Below, piece by piece: positions 34,173 to 42,110 of a stretch of DNA of 64,000 nt; the first letter of the stretch is position 1, and every line of letters starts with the position of its first letter. This DNA is from JAWVFM01 sp963843315 (lineage in GTDB: Bacteria; Actinomycetota; Thermoleophilia; Solirubrobacterales; 70-9). A program made the position numbers and the translations under genes. The stretch covers positions 186,001 through 250,000 of the forward strand of contig CAWJJU010000007.1 of NCBI GenBank assembly GCA_963843315.1, in the 5' to 3' direction. The notes beneath the pieces were generated by a model, which was not told where the DNA came from, made no database searches, and saw only the letters and a program-made list of their open reading frames with translations.

Positions 34173-35558
34173 ATGGCCCGCTCCGGGCTGAACTCCCTGC
34201 CCGGCGTCCGCCTCTCGCCCCCCGAGGGCGAGCTGCCCAGCGCCTCCGCGCTGGACAACGCCCGGCTGAACGCCCTGGTCGTGGTCCCGAATGCGCTCCA
34301 GGGCATCTTCCGGCGCCGCCGCCGGGCCGTCGCCGCTGCCACGCGCGCCGACGTCGACCGCTGGGGAGCCGGCCTCCTGGCAGGGATGCGCCGCGCCCAC
34401 GGCGGGAGCCCGGTCTGGATTCGGATCGGGCCTTCGCGAGCGCTGCTGCTGCTCTCGGTGGCCGATGTGCAGGCCGCGCTCGAGGGCTCTCCCGACCCGT
34501 TCGCGGCGGACCCCGAGGCGAAGCGCAAGGGAATGGTGTGCTTTCAGCCCGACGCGCTGACCATCTCGCGAAACCCAGAGTGGCGGGAGCGGCGCGAGTT
34601 CGCCGAGGCCGTCCTCGACACACGCGCGGCAGCCCATCGCCACGCCGGCCGCTTTGCCGCTCTCATCGCCGAGGAGGCGGATGACCTCGTGCGAGCGGTG
34701 GACTCCGCCGGCGGCGTCCTCGGCTGGGAAGAATGGGCCCTGGCCGTGCGCCGGATCACGCGCCGGGTCGTCCTGGGCGACGGCGCGCGCGACGACGAGG
34801 CTCTCACCGACCTGCTCGCCGCGATGATGGACGAGGCGAACTCGATGCCGGGCGAGCCGTCGACGCGGCTCGGGGAGTTCCGCAGCCGGCTCGCGGCCCA
34901 CATCGACCGCGCCGAGGCGGGCAGCCTGGCGAGCATCGTGGGCGATGCGCCGCGGGCCGCGAGCGTCGAGCCCGCCGCCCAGTTCACGCACTTCCTCTTC
35001 GCCATGGGCGACACGCTTGCCGCGAACTCGCTGCGAGCCCTGTTCGCGGTGGCCTGTCATCCCGCCGAGCGCACCCGCGCCGCCGCCGACGTCGACGCGC
35101 TCGGCGAGCTGGGGGGCGAGGAGATCCTGTCGCTCGCGCATCTGGCGGGCTGCCTGCAGGAGGCGATGCGACTGTGGCCCACCACGCCGATGCTCTCCCG
35201 TGAGCTGACCGGCGACGCGAGGCTCGGCGGCCGGGAGGTGCCCGCGGGGACGCAGGTCGTGATCGTCAACACCTTCATGCACCGCGATCGCGACACGCAC
35301 CCCGGCGCCGACCGCTTCGAGCCGGAGGCGTGGATCGACGGCCCTGCGCCCCAGGACTGGGCGTTCAACCACCTGAGCCACGGCCCGCAGGGATGCCCGG
35401 GCGCCGACCTCGCGATCTTCGCCGGCACGGGCCTGATCGCGAACGTCACGCGCCTGCGCGGGGTGACCCCGGAGTCGGGCGCGATCGATCCGGCACGGCC
35501 GATGCCGCACATGCTCGACCACTTCTCCCTGCGCCTTCGGCTGAGTTCGCCTGCCTGA
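34173..35558 (+). CDS. Cytochrome P450 paired with the alpha-dioxygenase
   Basis: The 461-residue protein has the P450 landmarks: I-helix FLFAMGDTLAANSL, the K-helix ExxR in CLQEAMRLWP, and the haem Cys loop FNHLSHGPQGCPGADLA. The Arg normally found two positions before Cys is replaced (GPQGC), and the I-helix threonine region is unusual, so it may use a peroxide rather than O2 and a redox partner. That would suit rearrangement of a hydroperoxide made by the preceding enzyme. No redox partner gene is adjacent. ATG 34173 is chosen; TTG 34158 is an in-frame alternative. Confidence 0.85.
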   Translation: MARSGLNSLPGVRLSPPEGELPSASALDNARLNALVVVPNALQGIFRRRRRAVAAATRADVDRWGAGLLAGMRRAHGGSPVWIRIGPSRALLLLSVADVQAALEGSPDPFAADPEAKRKGMVCFQPDALTISRNPEWRERREFAEAVLDTRAAAHRHAGRFAALIAEEADDLVRAVDSAGGVLGWEEWALAVRRITRRVVLGDGARDDEALTDLLAAMMDEANSMPGEPSTRLGEFRSRLAAHIDRAEAGSLASIVGDAPRAASVEPAAQFTHFLFAMGDTLAANSLRALFAVACHPAERTRAAADVDALGELGGEEILSLAHLAGCLQEAMRLWPTTPMLSRELTGDARLGGREVPAGTQVVIVNTFMHRDRDTHPGADRFEPEAWIDGPAPQDWAFNHLSHGPQGCPGADLAIFAGTGLIANVTRLRGVTPESGAIDPARPMPHMLDHFSLRLRLSSPA

Positions 35559-35585
35559 CCCCCGGCGCGGCGTACGCTTGCCCTC

Positions 35586-37001
35586 GTGAGCACCCGCCGC
35601 GAGATCCTCTCGCCCACGTCGCGGCCTCCCTTCGCCGCCGGGCTGGTGGCATCCCTCGTCGCCGTGGCGGCGATGACGGGGCTGATCTACGCGCTGAAGC
35701 CGATCGCCCCGGTCGTCTCACTCGGGATGGTCTACCTGCCGGCGATCCTGATCGTGTCGGTGGTCTGGGGCCTGCGCCTGGGGCTCCTGACGTCGGTGGC
35801 CAGCGCGGTGGCGTTCAACTGGTTCCACATCCCGCCGACGGGCCGCCTGACGATCGCCGACGGGGGAAACGTCGTCGCCCTGGTCGCGTTCGTGCTCGTC
35901 GCCGCCGCAACCAGTGCGGTGGCCGAGCTCGCCCGCGCCCGCGCGCGAGAGGCCGAGCGCCGGCGCGAAGAGGCGGACCTGGCCGCCCGTCTCGCGAGCG
36001 ACCTCCTGGTCGGCCTCGGCACGCAGGAGGCCCTGCGCTCGAGCTCGCGACGCGTCGCCGAGGCCCTGGGCCTGACCTCAGCCGGTATCGAGCTCGGCGC
36101 GAGCGACTCGACCGACCGGGCCACCGCGGTGCCCCTGAACGGGCCAAGCGGCGAACGGCTGGCGACCCTGCTCATTCCCCGGAACGCCCCGGCCTCGGCA
36201 ATGGACAGGATCACGGAGAGCGTCGCCCCGGCGCTCGGGGCGCTGGTCGCCATCGCGCTCGAACGCGACCGCGTGCAGTCGGAGGCGGTCGAGACGGCAG
36301 CCCTGCGCCGGAGCGACGAGCTGAAGACCGCATTGCTGCGCGCCGTCTCTCACGACCTGCGCACCCCGCTGACCGCGATCGTGGCCGCCGGGCACGCCCT
36401 TCGCTCGCGCTCGATCAGCGACGACGAGCGCCTGGAGCTGAGCGAGGCCGTGGTGGAGGAGGGCGGACGGCTTTCGGCGCTCGTCGACAAGCTCCTCGAC
36501 CTCTCGCTGCTGCGCTCGGGCCGAGCCGAGCCGCGCCGCGAGTGGGTGTCGATGGAGGACCTGTTGCTGGCCGCACGTGACGCCGTCGCTCGCGATGGCG
36601 TCGAGATGCGCGTCTCGGTGGCCGCCGACATGCCGCCGCTCCGCGCCGACCCCGCCCAGCTCGAGCGCGTCTTCGTGAACCTCCTGGAGAACGCCCGGCG
36701 TTATTCGGGTGGCCACCCCGTGCTTGTCCGCTCGCGGGAGGTCGGCGATCACCTGGTGGTACGGATCGTCGACCAGGGCCCCGGGATCAGCCCGGCCGAC
36801 CAGGAGCGCATCTTCGAGCCCTTCTACCAGGCGCCCGGCGGCGAGAACGGAGCCTGGACGGGGTCGGGCCTGGGACTCGCGATCGCCAGGGGCTTCGTCG
36901 AGGCCAACGGCGGCACCCTCGCCGTGGAGTCGCTGCCCGGGCAGGGGACCAGCTTCGTCGTCTCGTTTCCGCGCGAGTCGGCCGCGGTGGTGGCGAGTTG
37001 A
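35586..37001 (+). CDS. kdpD: KdpD-type sensor histidine kinase, membrane and kinase half only
   Basis: The 471-residue protein begins with four transmembrane segments of the DUF4118 type (LVASLVAVAAMTGLIYAL to LVAFVLVAAATSAVAEL), then a coiled coil and a GAF-like region, HisKA with H-box AVSHDLRTPLTAIVAAG, and HATPase with NLLENARRYSG, DQGPGISP and GSGLGLAIARG. This equals the C-terminal half of E. coli KdpD. The N-terminal KdpD domain is encoded separately at 38312-39463 on the other strand. The stop overlaps the kdpE start (TTGA). It senses potassium limitation or related stress. Confidence 0.9.
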   Translation: MSTRREILSPTSRPPFAAGLVASLVAVAAMTGLIYALKPIAPVVSLGMVYLPAILIVSVVWGLRLGLLTSVASAVAFNWFHIPPTGRLTIADGGNVVALVAFVLVAAATSAVAELARARAREAERRREEADLAARLASDLLVGLGTQEALRSSSRRVAEALGLTSAGIELGASDSTDRATAVPLNGPSGERLATLLIPRNAPASAMDRITESVAPALGALVAIALERDRVQSEAVETAALRRSDELKTALLRAVSHDLRTPLTAIVAAGHALRSRSISDDERLELSEAVVEEGGRLSALVDKLLDLSLLRSGRAEPRREWVSMEDLLLAARDAVARDGVEMRVSVAADMPPLRADPAQLERVFVNLLENARRYSGGHPVLVRSREVGDHLVVRIVDQGPGISPADQERIFEPFYQAPGGENGAWTGSGLGLAIARGFVEANGGTLAVESLPGQGTSFVVSFPRESAAVVAS

Positions 37002-37678
37002 GCGACGGCGTCCGCGTGCTCGTGTGCGACGACGAGCTGCAGATCATCCGCGCGCTCAAGGTCATCCTGCGCGACGCAGGCTTCGAGGCAATCGTGGCGG
37101 CGAGTGGCGAGGAGGCGCTCGACCTCGCGGCCGTGCGCTCGCCGCAGGCGGCGATCATCGACCTGGTGCTGCCCGGAATCGACGGCGTCGAGGTCTGCCG
37201 GCGCCTTCGCGACTGGAGCGAGATGCCGATCATCGTGCTCTCGGCCGTCGGCGAGGAGGACCCGAAGGTACGCGCGCTCGAGGTGGGCGCCGACGACTAC
37301 GTCACCAAGCCCTTCGGCCCGCGCGAGCTGATCGCCCGCCTGGAGGCGGCGCTCCGGCGCGCCTCGCCGCAGGGGGGCGAGCCGACGATCTCCGCCGACG
37401 GCCTGGTCGTTGACCTCGCCTCCCGGGTCGTCACCGTCGACGGCGGGGAGGTCCACCTCACGCCGAAGGAATTCGACCTCCTGCGCACCCTCGCGCTCAA
37501 CCGCGGGCGCCTGATGACCCACGCCGCGCTGCTGACGTCGGTTTGGGGGCCCGGCTACGGCGACGATGCCCAGGTGCTTCGCGCCCACATCGCGAACCTG
37601 CGGCGCAAGATCGAGCCGCCGGGCGGCCCGCGCTACATCAAGACCGACCCGGGAGTGGGATACCGCTTCGCTGCCTGA
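36998..37678 (+). CDS. kdpE: Response regulator KdpE
   Basis: The 226-residue OmpR-type regulator has a receiver domain (VLVCDDELQIIRAL, phospho-acceptor Asp in AIIDLVLPGIDG, VLSAVG, YVTKPF) and a winged helix (HLTPKEFDLLRTLALNRGRLMTHAALL, VLRAHIANLRRKIEP, DPGVGYRF). With the adjacent kinase it should activate the divergent kdpFABC operon. It begins at TTG overlapping the kinase stop. Its last 41 bases overlap the convergent stress-protein gene. Confidence 0.92.
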   Translation: MSDGVRVLVCDDELQIIRALKVILRDAGFEAIVAASGEEALDLAAVRSPQAAIIDLVLPGIDGVEVCRRLRDWSEMPIIVLSAVGEEDPKVRALEVGADDYVTKPFGPRELIARLEAALRRASPQGGEPTISADGLVVDLASRVVTVDGGEVHLTPKEFDLLRTLALNRGRLMTHAALLTSVWGPGYGDDAQVLRAHIANLRRKIEPPGGPRYIKTDPGVGYRFAA

Positions 37679-38315
37679 GCCCGGCGACCCGCGCCGGTCC
37701 CTGCTCCCGCGCCGCAGGCGATCCCTGCGGAGCCCGCGCGCGCGTAGGCGCGCGCCTCGCCCCGTTGGCCGAGATCACCCGGCGATCGCCGGGCGCGGGC
37801 CGCAGGATCACGACCTCGACCGCAGCCTTGTCGAGCAGCCAGGCCAGGTCCTCGGGCGAGAAGCTCCCCTCGCCGACGGCGCTGGCCGGCACCACCACCC
37901 GGTCGAAGCTCTCGGACTCGAGCAGCCGCTGAAGGGCGTGGCGGTAGGTCCTTCCGCACTCGATTCGCGAGTCCACCGCCACGCCCTCGTCGGCGGCTCG
38001 CTGCTCGATCGCCTCCATGAGCGGCAGCGCGACACCCGCCTGCCTTGGCAGCGGCGCGTCAAGGGCCAGGCGCATCGGGACGATCGCCAGGTAGGCGGGC
38101 ATCAGCGAGGCGTTCTCGGCGACCGCCAGGCGCAGCGCGGCGTCGAGCGCGCGCCGCGAGATCGAGCGCCCGGTGAAGGGCAGCATGATCCGGCGCACGG
38201 GCGCGCGCATGCGGTGGCGCCGCACGTACGCGATCCCGATGGCAACCCCCACGGCGCCTCCGGCGAGCACCGGCGCGATGTCGACGATGCTGATGCCGAA
38301 CGGCAGAGTGGTCAT
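37638..38315 (-). CDS. Membrane-anchored universal stress protein-like, last gene of the kdp operon
   Basis: The 225-residue protein has one N-terminal transmembrane helix (IVDIAPVLAGGAVGVAIGIAYV), then a UspA-like alpha/beta domain: RRIMLPFTGRSISRRALDAALRLAV, HALQRLLESESFDRVVVPASAVGEGSFSPEDLAWLL, and VEVVILRPAP. The ATG overlaps the KdpD N-domain stop. The last 40 residues look like low-complexity read-through over kdpE, so the natural end may be earlier. Its role with Kdp is unknown; the USP fold also occurs within KdpD. Confidence 0.7.
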   Translation of the reverse strand: MTTLPFGISIVDIAPVLAGGAVGVAIGIAYVRRHRMRAPVRRIMLPFTGRSISRRALDAALRLAVAENASLMPAYLAIVPMRLALDAPLPRQAGVALPLMEAIEQRAADEGVAVDSRIECGRTYRHALQRLLESESFDRVVVPASAVGEGSFSPEDLAWLLDKAAVEVVILRPAPGDRRVISANGARRAPTRARAPQGSPAAREQGPARVAGLRQRSGIPLPGRS

Positions 38316-39463
38316 TCGTCCTCCTCCGGGGATTTCTCGCTCTTGCGGCCGCGGTGCGCGACGATGCGCACGTCGACGCCGCGAGGCGTCGCCTCCATCA
38401 GCCGGATCGGAAGCGGCTCCCGCAGTCGCGCGAGGCCGCGGCGGGGCTTGGACTCCCCGACGAAGATGTAGGTCGAGCCGTGGCGGCGGGCGAAGTCCGC
38501 GGCGGTGGCCACGACGTCCTCGCCCTCCTCCACGTAAAGATGGGTGCCGAGGACGCTCGCCAGGCGGTTCATGGCTCGAAGCTGGCGCTCCTTCTTCTCG
38601 CCGGGTACCGAGCCCGGGCGCTTGACCCAGAGCAGATCGAGGTCGCTGCCGAGCCGTTGCGAGGACCGCCACGCCCGGCGGACGAGTCGCTGCGAGCTGG
38701 CCCGCGGCCGCACCAGCGCCAGCAGCCGCTCGCCGACGGCCTTCGGCACGTCGGCCTCCACGCGCTCGGGGGCGTGCGCCGGTCCGGGCTCGACCACGAG
38801 CCGCTTGGCTTCCACCGTCTCGGCCACCTGGCGCAGCGCCATCTCGCGCAGGGCGGCGAGGTTCTCGATCCTGAAGAAGTTGTTGAGGGCCGCCTCGACG
38901 TTCTCGCCCGGGTAGATCTTGCCCGCCCGCAGGCGCTCGATCAGGGCCTCGGGGGTGAAGTCGATGAGAACCACCTGGTCGGCCTCGGAGAGAACCTGGT
39001 CGGGCAGCGTCTCTCGCACCACGGTTCCCGTGAGCTCCGTCACCTGGTCGTTGAGCGACTCGAGGTGCTGCACGTTCACCGTCGAGAAGACGTCGATCCC
39101 GGCGGCGAGGACGTCGTTGACGTCCTCCCAGCGCTTGGCGTGCTCGAGGCCGGGCGCGTTGGTGTGGGCGAGCTCGTCGATCAGGGCGAGCTCGGGCCCG
39201 CGGGCGATCACCCCCGGCGTGTTCATGTCCTCGAATGCGGTATCGCGATAGGTCACACGCCGGCGCGCCACCACCTCGAGCCCGGCTGCCTGGAACGCGG
39301 TCTCGGGTCGCTTGTGTGGCTCCAGGTAGCCGATGACCGTGTCGCGGCCGGCTGCCTTCTCGGCCTGCCCATCCTGGAGCATCCGGTAGGTCTTTCCAAC
39401 GCCCGCCGCCATGCCGAGGAAAACCTTGTGCCGCCCCGTTTCGCTAGCGGCGACCGCTGCCAT
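38312..39463 (-). CDS. kdpD: Stand-alone N-terminal domain of KdpD (KdpD plus USP domains)
   Basis: The 383-residue soluble protein has the KdpD P-loop FLGMAAGVGKTYRML, the conserved ALIDELAHTNAPG Walker B-like motif, KRWEDVNDVLAAGIDVFSTVNVQHLESLND, and a C-terminal USP domain ending RRHGSTYIFVGESKPRRG. It stops where E. coli KdpD would enter its membrane region. It lacks a kinase, so it probably acts in trans on the kinase half encoded at 35586-37001. TGATG overlap with kdpB and ATGA overlap with the next gene place it firmly in the kdp operon. Confidence 0.9.
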   Translation of the reverse strand: MAAVAASETGRHKVFLGMAAGVGKTYRMLQDGQAEKAAGRDTVIGYLEPHKRPETAFQAAGLEVVARRRVTYRDTAFEDMNTPGVIARGPELALIDELAHTNAPGLEHAKRWEDVNDVLAAGIDVFSTVNVQHLESLNDQVTELTGTVVRETLPDQVLSEADQVVLIDFTPEALIERLRAGKIYPGENVEAALNNFFRIENLAALREMALRQVAETVEAKRLVVEPGPAHAPERVEADVPKAVGERLLALVRPRASSQRLVRRAWRSSQRLGSDLDLLWVKRPGSVPGEKKERQLRAMNRLASVLGTHLYVEEGEDVVATAADFARRHGSTYIFVGESKPRRGLARLREPLPIRLMEATPRGVDVRIVAHRGRKSEKSPEEDE

Positions 39464-41523
39464 CAGGCCCCCAGGATCCCGTGGATCACCAGGTCGATCA
39501 GCTTGATGCCGGCGAACGGCACGATCATGCCCCCGAGCCCGTAGATCAGCATGTTTCGCCGCAGCAGCGCGGTCGCGCCGATCGGCCGGTAGCGGACGCC
39601 GCGGAGGGCCAGGGGGATCAGCAGCGGGATGATCAGCGCGTTGAAGATGACCGCCGAGAGGATCGCCGACTCGGGCGTGCCCAGAGACATGATGTTGAGG
39701 GCGTCGAGCGGGCCCCGCTGGCCCGATACCCCGTAGGTGAACGCGAACATCGCCGGCAGGATCGCGAAGTACTTCGCGACGTCATTGGCGATAGAGAAAG
39801 TCGTGAGGGCACCACGGGTGATCAGCAGTTGCTTGCCCACCTCAACGATCTCGATGAGCTTGGTCGGATTCGAGTCGAGGTCGATCATGTTGCCCGCCTC
39901 GCGCGCGGCCTGGGTTCCGGTGTTCATCGTCACGCCCACATCGGCCTGCGCCAGCGCCGGAGCATCGTTGGTGCCGTCGCCCGTCATCGCGACAAGGCGC
40001 CCATCGCTCTGCTGGTCCTTCATCAGGGCGAGCTTGCGCTCGGGAGTCGCCTCGGCGAGGAAGTCATCGACGCCAGCCTCTTCGGCGATCTTCGCCGCAG
40101 TCAGCCGGTTGTCGCCGGTGACCATGATCGTCCGGATCCCCATCGCGCGAAGCTGGTCGAAGCGGGCACTCATCCCCTCCTTGACCACGTCCTTCAGGTG
40201 GATGACGCCCAGGACCTGGCTGTCGCGCGCCACGGCAAGCGGCGTGCCGCCATCACGGGCGATCCGATCCAGCGCGGAACGGAGCTCCGGAGGCGCCTGC
40301 CCGCCATCGTCGGAGACCCAGCCGATGATCGCGTCGCCGGCGCCCTTGCGCAACCGGGTGCCGTTGAAGTCGACGCCGCTCATGCGGGTGGTGGCGGTGA
40401 AAGGCACGAACGTGGGCTCGTGACCCTCGAAGTCGTGCTCGCGGATTCCGTACGTCTTGGCGAGGACCACGATGGAGCGACCCTCAGGGGTCTCGTCGGC
40501 CAGCGAGGACATCTGGGCCGCCTCGGCGAGGTCGGCCTCGGCAACCCCAGGCATCGGGATGAACTCGGTCGCCTCGCGGTTGCCGAGGGTGATGGTGCCG
40601 GTCTTGTCGAGGAGGAGCACGTCGACATCGCCGGACGCCTCCACAGCGCGTCCCGAGAGCGCGAGCACGTTGCGGCGGACGAGGCGATCCATCCCGGCGA
40701 TCCCGATCGCCGACAGCAGGGCGCCAATCGTGGTCGGGATCAGCGCGACCAGCAGCGCGATGAGGGTGGTCACCGAGGCGTCGGTCTTGGCGAACAGCGC
40801 GAACGGGCGCAGGGACACGATCACGAACATGAAGACGAGCGTGAGCGCCGCGAGCAGGATCCCGAGCGCGATCTCGTTCGGGGTCTTGCGGCGCTCGGCG
40901 CCCTCGACCAGGGAAATCATGCGGTCGAGGAACGACTGGCCGGGCTCAGCGGTGATCTCGACGACGACGTGATCCGAGAGGACGCGGGTCCCACCGGTGA
41001 CCGCGCTGCGATCGCCGCCGGCCTCGCGGATGACCGGCGCGGACTCGCCGGTGATCGCCGATTCGTCGACCGACGCGATCCCCTCGATCACGGTGCCGTC
41101 GCCGGGAATGATCTCCCCGGCCTCCACGATGACCACGTCGCCGCGCGTGAGCTCGGAGGAGGGCTTCTCGCCGCCGTCGCGCAGCCGAGCCATGGTTGCC
41201 GTGCGCATCGCCCGCAGCGTCGCCGCCTGCGCCTTGCCCCTGCCCTCGGCCAGGGCCTCTGCCAGGTTCGCGAACACCACGGTCAGCCAGAGCCACGCCG
41301 CGACGCTGAAGGTGAACCACGACGGCTCGCTGCCGCCGCCCAGCGGGCTGCCGCCGAAGACCTGGATCAGCCAGGCGACGGTGGTGATGAGACCGCCGAT
41401 CTCGACGACGAACATCACCGGGTTGCGGACCTGGACGCGCGGATCGAGCTTCTTGAACGACTCCCAAAGGGCCGGGCGGACGATCTCGGGGTCAAAGAGG
41501 GAGCGTGCCTGGTTCTCGGTCAA
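39463..41523 (-). CDS. kdpB: Potassium-transporting ATPase subunit B
   Basis: The 686-residue P-type ATPase has the phosphorylation motif DKTGTITLGNR, TGES in the actuator domain, MVTGDNRLTAAKIAEEAG, TGDGTNDAPALAQADVG, and GIAGMDRLVRRNVLALSGRAVE. It hydrolyses ATP to power KdpA. Length and order match KdpB of other bacteria. The TTG start overlaps the kdpC stop. Confidence 0.97.
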   Translation of the reverse strand: MTENQARSLFDPEIVRPALWESFKKLDPRVQVRNPVMFVVEIGGLITTVAWLIQVFGGSPLGGGSEPSWFTFSVAAWLWLTVVFANLAEALAEGRGKAQAATLRAMRTATMARLRDGGEKPSSELTRGDVVIVEAGEIIPGDGTVIEGIASVDESAITGESAPVIREAGGDRSAVTGGTRVLSDHVVVEITAEPGQSFLDRMISLVEGAERRKTPNEIALGILLAALTLVFMFVIVSLRPFALFAKTDASVTTLIALLVALIPTTIGALLSAIGIAGMDRLVRRNVLALSGRAVEASGDVDVLLLDKTGTITLGNREATEFIPMPGVAEADLAEAAQMSSLADETPEGRSIVVLAKTYGIREHDFEGHEPTFVPFTATTRMSGVDFNGTRLRKGAGDAIIGWVSDDGGQAPPELRSALDRIARDGGTPLAVARDSQVLGVIHLKDVVKEGMSARFDQLRAMGIRTIMVTGDNRLTAAKIAEEAGVDDFLAEATPERKLALMKDQQSDGRLVAMTGDGTNDAPALAQADVGVTMNTGTQAAREAGNMIDLDSNPTKLIEIVEVGKQLLITRGALTTFSIANDVAKYFAILPAMFAFTYGVSGQRGPLDALNIMSLGTPESAILSAVIFNALIIPLLIPLALRGVRYRPIGATALLRRNMLIYGLGGMIVPFAGIKLIDLVIHGILGA

Positions 41524-42110
41524 TTGACCGGAGCCTCCCTGTCCAGGGCGAGGTTGAGCTCGAGGACGTTGACCCCCGGCTCGCCGAACAGACCCAGGCC
41601 CCGTCCATCCGTGTTGGCGTCGATCAGGTCGTTGACCTGCGCGAGCGGCAGGTGGCGTACGGCCGCGATCCGGTTGGCCTGGATCCGGGCGTTCGCCACC
41701 GAGATGTGGGGGTCGACGCCGGAAGCGGATTGCGTGATCGCGTCCACCGGGACGTCGGCCACCGTCAGTCCCGGGTTGTACGGGCCCTCGATCTTGAGGT
41801 AGGTGGCCAGGTTCTTCTGGACCTCCCGCTTCTCGGCCTTGCTGTTCGGTCCGTTGTTCGAGAAGCCCGTGACCGACGGGTCGTAGCCGGTCTGCGACGG
41901 GCGCGATTGGAAGTAGGAGGGATCGTGGCCGAAGTTCTGGGCGATCAGGCTCGAGCCGACGACCTTGCCGTTCGCCGTGACCCGCGACCCGTCCGCCTTG
42001 TTCGGAAGCAGGACCTGGGCGACGCCGGTGAAGATCAGTGGGTAAGCGACGCCGAGGATGATCGTCAGGACGATCACGCCAAGCACCGAGTTGAGGAGAT
42101 CGCGGCGCAT
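41520..42110 (-). CDS. kdpC: Potassium-transporting ATPase subunit C
   Basis: The 196-residue protein has one N-terminal transmembrane helix (VLGVIVLTIILGVAYPLIFTGVAQVLLP) and an extracytoplasmic domain with GSSLIAQNF, YFQSRPSQ, DAITQSASGVDPHISVANA and NTDGRGLGLFGEPGVNVLELN. These are all KdpC signatures. It assembles KdpA with KdpB. TGATG overlap with kdpA. The order here is kdpF-kdpA-kdpC-kdpB, which differs from the usual F-A-B-C order. Confidence 0.95.
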   Translation of the reverse strand: MRRDLLNSVLGVIVLTIILGVAYPLIFTGVAQVLLPNKADGSRVTANGKVVGSSLIAQNFGHDPSYFQSRPSQTGYDPSVTGFSNNGPNSKAEKREVQKNLATYLKIEGPYNPGLTVADVPVDAITQSASGVDPHISVANARIQANRIAAVRHLPLAQVNDLIDANTDGRGLGLFGEPGVNVLELNLALDREAPVN

